Below, piece after piece: positions 58,046 to 64,000 of a stretch of 64,000 nt of DNA. A program made the translations under genes and the position numbers. Location: positions 21,424,373-21,488,372 of the forward strand of contig OY720643.1 in NCBI GenBank assembly GCA_963169105.1, in the 5' to 3' direction. Source of the stretch: Ceriagrion tenellum (taxonomy: Eukaryota > Arthropoda > Insecta > Odonata > Coenagrionidae). Below the pieces are notes generated by a model, which saw only the letters and a list, made by a program, of their open reading frames with translations, did not search any database and had not been told where the DNA came from. Every line of letters begins with the position of its first letter. Positions within the stretch are counted from its first letter, which is position 1.

Positions 58046-58517
58046 CAGTATAAAGTCTCGATTTTCCAAATCTTGATTTACCGAGTTTCTGCATTATCCG
58101 AGGTATGGTTTTAATTAGATCACCGTGCTGCTCAGCCAGTTAAATGTGCTCTGCAATTTAAGTTTTGTCGCTTCAGCCAATTTTTTAAGCTTTACCTAAT
58201 ATGATTCAACCTTTAGCTGAAGGAAATTATCCCTGCAGGTGTTTCACTGCCGAGATGTCTGTTGATGATCCGAGAAAATAAATAGAGAAACGGAATTCAA
58301 CATTTGACGTAAATTGTTTTCGAGAAAAAGAGAGCTATTTCTTGCAGAAAGAATATTTTCAAACGTAAATTTGTGTTATACTGAGGTAAGACATGAATGT
58401 TAGCTTACTCGTTACCTATTTCTTGTTATTTTTTACTATCCTTCTGCATTATCAGAGGTTCCGCTTATCCGAGGCGGGCGCAGTCAACAGAAAATTCAGA
58501 TTGTCAAAGATCCAATG
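58046..58517. mobile_element. Degenerate pogo/Tigger-like MITE
   Basis: The left end CAGTATAAAGTCTCGATTTT and internal 'ctgcattatccgagg' resemble Tigger-type termini. The right end, reverse-complemented, reads CATTGGATCTTTGACAATCT and follows 'ctgcattatcagagg' and 'cgcttatccgagg'. TA flanks both ends (58044-58045, 58518-58519). The arms are strongly diverged and no transposase frame remains. Related in type to the element at 392-770. Confidence 0.5.
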
Positions 58518-59210
58518 TACATTTTCCCTTATGGTAGTTAACTTGGACAGTAACAGGTGCAAATTATAGAATATTGGGACCATGTACTACAAATGTACAC
58601 ATGTATTACAAATGCGGTAATCAGAAAAATTATGACTATGGGGTTGATGGAGAGAACCATTCATGAAGAAGCAGGAAACATGAGCCATTAAAGAAATTTT
58701 GAGAGAGCCATTGCAGAAACATCATATTTGGCTCGAATATAACCAAAACTGGCAAGATATGGTAAAACAGCATTTTCGACGATAAAAACTTTAAGTGGAG
58801 CTTTTGACTTTAATTCACTGTAAAACACGCATTGCGTTTTCATTAAATCAGGAACAATTTTCCTGATTGTACCCGAAAAGAAAAAAATGGGACGGTGTTA
58901 CATCTGTCACTTTCACAAATTTGGCATTTTTATGCATACCGTTCCTCCTCACCGTATTCTTACTCCATCTACTAAAGTAATATGGAAGCAATGGAATAGA
59001 AGCTAACAACAAAAGTGTTAGTGGCGGAGTAAAGAAGACACCAGCTACCGTGAGAAGCCTGAATACGACTATAATCTTCGAGAAAATTGAAATTTATATC
59101 CCGTTCGGAGTCGTGCTCAGGTACTAATATGAATAATTATTAACTTTAACTACCTCAAATAATTAAGTCAAGTAGTCTTCCCAATGTATTTCAAGCTCTG
59201 AGATTACTGC
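58518..59210. other. AT-rich DNA, nothing recognised
   Basis: No frame or repeat edge. Confidence 0.4.
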
Positions 59211-59960
59211 CGTGATGCGGTTAGAAATAGGGGGTAGGATATTGAGAAATCCACCGGCGATGTCCCATCTGGACATCCAGGCGACGTCCTCGACGGATTG
59301 TCCAGAGTTCTCTTAATTTGCCCGTCGTCTGCTTGGCCCGATGTGACTTTGTCTCTCCCTCCAAATCCTCCTTTACGCTGCCGTATTACCCTCACCCCTG
59401 TCGTTCCCACCAAATAACACTGCACCATCCGTCCTCTCTTCGCGTTCCCCTCCGCCAGCCAGACTACCTCATCCCCACATTTCTTTCCCCCACGCCAACT
59501 CTGCACCTAACGAAAGCCAAAACTCTTCCTCACGGCCGTTTCTCCAATTTTTTAGGGCTCCACTAATTACTTCCCACCGACCGCGCTCCTCCGAAACCCA
59601 TCGCCTAAAAACCCTCATTTCCTTTCCCCCCACCCCTCGCCCCCCACACCCTCCTCCTCCCTGTCAACCGCAGACTAGAGGACCGCTCACCACCACCCCC
59701 GTTCCCTTCTACCCTATCTCATGCCTCTCTTAAAATACGAAACTAGCCCCCGCCCGCCCCACCCCCTCAATTCTTTCCTCTTCATTTTCCACCAGCCCCT
59801 CGCACCAATGGCCATCCTTTCCTTCTCATCTCCTTTGATACCAAAAAAACGTGTGGAGGCATGCCGGATTACTGCAATATTCTACGCTTTCCCCCCGTAT
59901 TACGCGTGGAATCTTCTTTATCTTTTTTTTCCAGCTGTTCTTCAGTCTTTGGAAGATTTT
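59211..59960. other. Pyrimidine-rich island
   Basis: 59370-59790 is strongly C-rich (CCCCCCACCCCTCGCCCCCC and similar). Frames of 81-100 codons on both strands give low-complexity products. No gene is called. Confidence 0.45.
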
Positions 59961-61877
59961 TATTAAGGAGTTCCAACAGTTAAGGTAGTTTTATATGGAA
60001 GAGAGTATAAATTTCTCTAGAATTTCTCGCAGGTGTAGGCCACAAGCAACCGACACAACCCATTATTCGTCCTGGCTCTCTTCAACCCGACCGAGAAACA
60101 AATCTGTGAATCATGGTGTACTTGGAATGTATATTGTGTATGAATCTGAAGAAGATTCAATTCACACGATTAACAGAACAAAATGGAAAGTGTAGGTATA
60201 CACAAGACACTATAGAGGACATTTATTAGGTAGTTAGCAATAAGCAATTGATAAGGATGTGAGTTTTAAGCAAGAGATGACCATATGATCTTTGAGATTC
60301 TCATAATTAATACTAGTATTTAAATAACTATAGTTCTCGAAAATAGATTATTTATATATTTGTATGCTCCAGAGATACATACATGCACACATTGATAGTC
60401 GAATACAATTCAGCGCTTCGCGGTAATGGTTACTGGTTTCGGCGTAAGTATTCCTGTTAGAGAAATAATCGACTATGAATGCATTACAAAGACTCTAAGA
60501 ATTGTTATCAGTCGTTATTTTCATAAACCATTTCATTACAGATGGCTAGTTTTCGGCAATGTTGAGTGGGGTAAATGTTATGCCAACCAAGCCAAAGTTA
60601 TGGTTTGACACTTGAGAGCATCTGAATGTAGCTTAACCCGTTCTCTTTGAGTGCAGAAGCTCTTTTGATAATATAGCTAAGCTCTAAGATAATATAGCTT
60701 GGATGGTTAGCTCCATTATGATTTACCGTACCTATAAAAAGTTTTTTTTGGAATTTTATAATTTAATTTCCATCACTGGTCATGTATCCTTCCATTTTTT
60801 TTCAACCTCAGGTTCTTTCCATTTTTTACTGAATAATCGGTTGGTAGAGAGCGGTGGTTACGGCCAGAACCTTTATCCGTGAAAGTGGTCAATGCATCCA
60901 TGTGGTCCGGACGGTATAGTTGACGGTTTTTTGACTTTGGTTTTCAATCTCCACAGCGCTGGAAAATCGTTGCCCTTAGGATTCCGTTGTTGTTCGCCGG
61001 AAGGCTTTAATTTCACCGTTGTGGCTCGCTTCCCTCCTCTCAAATCGCCCGCGGGTGGAGAAGAGCGGAAAATCGTTGTGGTGGTATTGAACCTGAGTGA
61101 AGCAGATCGGCAACCTTCTACTATGGAGCACAGCGTTGAATAAGTACCGTACTTTGTTCTATTCACGGGGTCAAAGCGAGCCCTAAACTTTGCCCTTGTA
61201 CGTGGAAATATATTGATATCATTTCAATCTCATGTTTAATTTAAAATGCACTCCGTAAATTGAATATTTACCTACGTGGAAGCGATGAAAAATTAAATAA
61301 TATATAATAAGATAATATTTATTCCACTAAATTTCACTACAAATAATTTTAACAATAGATTTTCATATGGTGGAATATAGGCACCGCTGAGGTAAACAAC
61401 TCGTGTTGAAGTTGCCATCATTTAAAGTTATCTTGACAAGAAGGAAAAAAAAGAAACAGCTGGCTGGTGCGGCCAAAAACAGAACATTACAACTTTGATT
61501 TTTTATAAAGTCATAAAACAGTATTTTTAAAAATCATTTGTTCATTACAAGAACAAAAAAAACATTAATTATCAATTATCATGAACCAGAGTATTAACAT
61601 ACCAACTAGTTTACAAAATATACATTAATCACTTCTTTTTGTAGTGCAATATTTAAAAGTATTTTTCAATATTGTCTATAGAAAATAACCAGAATTAGAA
61701 GAAGAAGAATAAAGTGTGAAATATACATAGAAAAGAAGCACCAGACAAATTCGGCATACTAACTCTGGCATAATCACTCTGAGGCAATAGGGGTTGGTAA
61801 GAAATGTAATGTAGGGAACGGAAAAGAGAAAAATATTTAGGCTGAATTATAGGAAAACATAAAGGAAAACCTTTTTT
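59961..61877. other. Mixed DNA with a GC-richer block 60870-61150
   Basis: An 83-codon plus frame (60892-61143) and a 97-codon minus frame (60873-61166) cover the same 250-base block and neither is recognised. The minus product has a tidy, non-low-complexity look (NTTTTIFRSSPPAGDLRGG, TTVKLKPSGEQQRNPKGN). 61200-61690 is AT-rich. Confidence 0.35.
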
Positions 61878-61975
61878 TGGGGTAAGCAAGATGACATTGA
61901 ATAGGGAAGGATGGAGGCCTGCAAGCAACCATTATTAAGTCTGAAAGACCAATGATGATGAAAGCAATCGATAAT
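61878..61975 (+). pseudogene. LINE ORF2 extreme C-terminus and 3' UTR remnant
   Basis: In one frame: VSKMTLNREGWRPASNHY then a stop. This is the last block (LA-DRE-WR-A-N) of the RTE-like tail seen complete at 53825-54050, followed by 'ctgaaagaccaatgatgatg', similar to that copy's 3' UTR. Upstream coding has decayed beyond recognition. Confidence 0.5.
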
Positions 61976-62329
61976 TTGAAGAAGTCTTTGCGATTGTTTC
62001 CAAAAAGTTAGCATATTAGAAGATTTATTATTTTCAACTCTAGAAAGGAATCATTTATTATTCCTACTTTATGTGAGAGACCAGTGGTCAGTTGTTTTAG
62101 TACATTTTGTCACCGCAAATCCATTTTCACAGTTAGTAAGTCCATGCAAACGACACAATGACTTATTTTCCAAAGTGTCACAAAAATAATGCCATGCCAT
62201 TCCAGCTAAAAATCTTTTCTTTAACTTCTTTTGTGTGTTCAATCTCCTTAATAATACTAAACTAACATAAACAAAAAAAAAATCCTGGTCCTCCTGTTCT
62301 ACTATGTTTCCTGGCAATATTCAACTGCA
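61976..62329. other. No feature recognised
   Basis: The 82-codon minus frame 62069-62317 has no motif I can place. Confidence 0.35.
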
Positions 62330-62390
62330 TTTACATAAAACCGGCAAGTCTGCCAGAGAATGTATGGCAGGGTGTGAGTTTTCACTCAAA
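62330..62390 (-). mobile_element. Possible CR1/Jockey-like LINE 3' terminus, copy G, strongly decayed
   Basis: 'actgcatttacataaaaccg' then 'gccagagaatgtatggcagggtg' lines up with the terminal block of copies B, D and E, with many substitutions. Confidence 0.4.
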
Positions 62391-64000
62391 TTCACTGCAC
62401 TTTATTTTACAGTGATGTCACAGTGAAACTTCGCATATTGATGTATCATCAAAAACAAAAATACTTGTAAGTTGATAAATTCTCGTCACATTGCACTATT
62501 TCAGCGTGTAATGGCAATTTTGCCATGTTGAAAGTAAGAATTTATTCTGCTTTAAAATGTACAGGCAGAATGAATGTGCTACAAGAGGACGTATGGTCTC
62601 TTTTCACTACAGGAAAAACACATAAAATAAACCTGTCCGTTTTGACTTTTCAGTCACTGATATTATTCAAATATTTAGATCTTTCGTATTATTTCGGGTT
62701 CCGTAAAATCTTGACATCATCAGAAATTATATAGTCCTGGAAGTTACTTCAGAGATTATGTTACAATTATAGCGAGCGGTTTGATGACAGTTCACTTCAT
62801 GCAAATACTGTTGTGGGCTTTCAACAAAAATAACAGCAATCGCATTGATCATTTACATAGCTTGTCGATTTATGCTGCGCGCGATCAAATTTGTATTTAA
62901 GCCAATCAATATCCGCGGTGCTTTAATTCCTATTTCTCACCGGACTGTGTAGCTGAGGCTCTACCCCCAACTATAACCTTATTTCTGGAAAATTCTATTC
63001 TAGGGAATAACTACATTAAAAAATTTTAATTGAAGTTTATAATACATGATAACAAGGTGGGCATTGTTTCACAAACTCTCTCTCTAAGATATTAACTCCA
63101 TTGGTGTTGCCCAAAACATTCACTGTTAAAACTAGCGTATTAAAATTCATCGTACCCTTTTGAGTTGCTTTGCCAATATTTCTTTTTTCTCATAGTCAAG
63201 TTACATTTTTAGGAGTCTTGAAAGCACCCTGCTACACGAATTACGGCAAGTACCCCACTCTTAGGATAACTCTAAAAGACCCCAGAAAATATTCCTCTGA
63301 ATGCTCTTATTTAATGCTTATGCTGTAGTACCCTGATTGATAGCAGAATTTTTAAATGCTTCATTCGGAAGTGAAGCCCAGTTAACGATAACTGCCGCAA
63401 TCATGATCGCAGTGCGTACTAAATAGGAACAAAAAAGGAGCGGCATTTCATTTTAGGCGTTTGTTTTCATGTCACGCGATCACATGTCACAAAATATATG
63501 CAAGGTACGCTAAAGACCCAAGAAAAAGTACGTATGTTATCTGGGAGGTCGTTAAAAGTTTTATCTCTCTCATTCTTAGGGCTTTGACTATGAAATGACT
63601 CTATTGCGTGTGACAAGCGAGTTATAAAGCAAGAATGGAATTGAATAGCGGCAACTTAACGTAAATTAAACGTGGAACAGTTTTTAATGCCTCAATAGAC
63701 TATTTTGCAAAGGAGTCACTGGTTATCCCAACAAAGTATTTTATAGAAATTACGTCTGTCACGTTTATGTAGGTACAACAGAATGTAACGTAAACATTTT
63801 AACTCATTGATTGGCAGTATATCTTACATAGTTCTAAAAATTAGACTATTTTATCAATACTTAACTTTTTGAGAGTTGGAAATTTTTTAAAATTTGGACA
63901 TTTGTTAAAAAATTTATGCAAAGCAATGTGAAACGAAATTTAGCGTAAACGTACCTCTAGTAATGAAAAGTTAGGACAAATGTATTAATCCAAATTGTTT
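62391..64000. other. AT-rich DNA to the window end, nothing recognised
   Basis: Short frames only. No RNA gene or repeat family of this window is seen here. Confidence 0.4.

Noticed and set aside
1..64000. CRISPR arrays, prophage, operons or bacterial defence systems
   Set aside because: No regularly spaced repeats, no operon-like gene packing and no bacterial protein families. The sequence is typical eukaryotic intergenic DNA.

Overview
This 64 kb window reads as non-coding, AT-rich animal nuclear DNA, most likely from an insect or another arthropod. It has no dense or co-oriented gene layout, no operons, rRNA, convincing tRNA gene or CRISPR array, and I could not recognise one host protein-coding exon. 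The recognisable content is decayed transposable elements: 3' ends of non-LTR retrotransposons (a CR1/Jockey-like family, a second Jockey-like element, and RTE-like ORF2 tails), one Penelope-like element (PLE) tail, tRNA-derived SINEs of three kinds, pogo/Tigger-like MITEs and several palindromic MITEs. That mixture is typical of arthropods. The species cannot be fixed from sequence alone.

Layout. 0-9 kb: a pogo/Tigger-like MITE (392-770), a dispersed direct repeat, two LINE ORF2 tails, two copies of a roughly 300 bp tRNA-derived SINE on the minus strand (the second with an 11 bp target-site duplication) and a different plus-strand SINE. 10.6-18.9 kb: the densest transposon area, with four copies of the CR1/Jockey-like 3' end, a TA microsatellite, a 640 bp inverted-repeat element carrying a nested hairpin insertion, a palindromic MITE, and a Jockey-like LINE that seems to have landed in a CR1-like copy. 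19-42 kb: mostly unannotatable AT-rich DNA broken by GC-rich islands (about 22.4-23.7, 26.5-26.9, 31.8-32.3 and 39.5-40.0 kb), one more SINE at 31 kb, and a stretch near 36.4-36.9 kb that looks like a regulatory element. 42.5-53 kb: a cluster of palindromic elements, a head-to-head SINE pair, and the PLE tail associated with a 128 bp inverted repeat. 53-64 kb: two LINE tails, another Tigger-like remnant and more GC- or pyrimidine-rich islands.

The most interesting thread is a recurring motif, CTGANGA-TG, a short stem-loop, then GAAAC. It occurs at about ten sites, mostly inside the palindromic elements and once just after the PLE coding tail. It resembles the core of hammerhead ribozymes, which are known from Penelope-like elements. 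Whether any copy folds or cleaves is inference. No new multi-gene system is visible. Long open frames in the GC-rich islands are probably fortuitous and are described as such.
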